Shown here: piece after piece, positions 63,839 to 64,000 of the stretch | How the letters are laid out: each line of letters starts with the position of its first letter | Position numbering within the stretch: position 1 is the first letter of the stretch | Assembly: GCF_008930665.1 (NCBI RefSeq) | Contig: NZ_PQMG01000001.1 | Span: forward strand, 62,001-126,000 | Direction: 5' to 3' | Length of the DNA: 64,000 bases | Source of the DNA: Corynebacterium sp. 74A | GTDB lineage: Bacteria; Actinomycetota; Actinomycetes; Mycobacteriales; Mycobacteriaceae | Notes under the pieces: model-generated | The model's database searches: none | What the model was told of the DNA's origin: nothing | Seen by the model: the letters and a program-made list of their open reading frames with translations, nothing else | Made by a program: the position numbers and the translations under genes

Positions 63839-64000
63839 GTGACTGAAAGCAATAACTCCTTTGATGCGAAGAAGACGCTCGAGGTCGGCGATAAGTCTTA
63901 TGACTACTTTGCCCTCGATGCCGTCGATGGCATGGAGAAGCTGCCCTACTCTCTGAAGGTTCTCGCCGAGAACCTTCTGCGTACCGAGGACGGGCTCAAC
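63839..64000 (+). CDS. acn: Aconitate hydratase, 3'-truncated by window edge
   Basis: Start of aconitase, the TCA-cycle enzyme that isomerises citrate to isocitrate with a 4Fe-4S cluster. The 54 codons present read [17 protein letters not shown] ... [22 protein letters not shown], which is the conserved actinobacterial AcnA N-terminus. The start is GTG at 63839 with CGGAG 6 bases upstream. In C. glutamicum the protein starts three codons earlier at an ATG; here that position reads ACG-GAG-CTT-TAC. It is controlled by the AcnR-type operator. Confidence 0.95.
   Translation, partial: MTESNNSFDAKKTLEVGDKSYDYFALDAVDGMEKLPYSLKVLAENLLRTEDGLN

Overview
The window is high-G+C actinobacterial DNA, almost certainly from a Corynebacterium. 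Evidence: mycothiol synthesis (mshC), pupylation genes, an LppL-type lipoprotein beside pyrD, an Rv1476/RipA-like/aconitase neighbourhood, an AcnR-type operator before acn, and many leaderless-looking GTG starts preceded by TANNNT boxes. Gene order follows Mycobacterium tuberculosis Rv2066-Rv2140c closely (cobIJ, cobK/M/L, SDR, peptidase, helicase, tatC/A, pafC/B/A, pup, dop, mpa, trmI, recB-like, hisG/E, metH, mshC, uppP, lppL, pyrD, PEBP) and then a block like Rv1475c-Rv1496 (meaB, mutB/A, TVP38, stomatin/NfeD, ferrochelatase, RipA-like, Rv1476-like, acn). No prophage, insertion sequence or CRISPR array was seen.

Layout. 1-9.2 kb: cobalamin corrin-ring genes (a 5'-truncated cobIJ fusion on +; a pepQ-SDR-cobL-cobM-cobK operon on -). 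They are interrupted by an AT-richer two-gene island: a DUF3558-like lipoprotein and a PPE/WXG-like protein with a Pro/Ser/Thr-rich tail. 9.3-21.4 kb: helicase, Tat translocase, and a compact pupylation locus arc-dop-pup-pafA-pafB-pafC that has no 20S proteasome genes. 21.4-31.8 kb: M18 aminopeptidase, RecB-like nuclease, a C4-dicarboxylate/aspartate module (LysR, TDT carrier, DcuA, aspartase), hisE/hisG, a HAD phosphatase and a DUF2867 protein. 31.8-42.9 kb: metH, mshC, uppP, a degenerate aldo/keto reductase, LppL, pyrD, PEBP and tRNA-Leu(GAG). 43.1-48.9 kb: an alpha-glucoside PTS locus (EIICB, RpiR regulator, GH13 glucosidase, EEP-family phosphatase). 49-54.6 kb: methylmalonyl-CoA mutase (mutA, mutB) and its G-protein chaperone meaB. 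55-64 kb: TVP38 protein, HTH protein, stomatin/NfeD pair, DUF3097, ferrochelatase, an NlpC/P60 endopeptidase, an Rv1476-like membrane protein and the start of acn.

How it fits together. Corrin-ring synthesis (cob genes) sits within about 55 kb of two cobalamin-dependent enzymes (MetH, MutAB) and a mutase chaperone, so the organism probably makes and uses B12. Pup ends in Gln, so Dop must deamidate it before PafA can ligate it. ARC has no proteasome-docking tail, matching the proteasome-free pupylation known in corynebacteria. The strongest candidates for undescribed biology are: a possible PTS-phosphatase-glucosidase route for alpha-glucosides without a GH4 phospho-glucosidase; the PPE-like/lipoprotein pair with a hairpin-rich leader; a small RNA candidate upstream of acn; and a strong hairpin between tatA and tatC.
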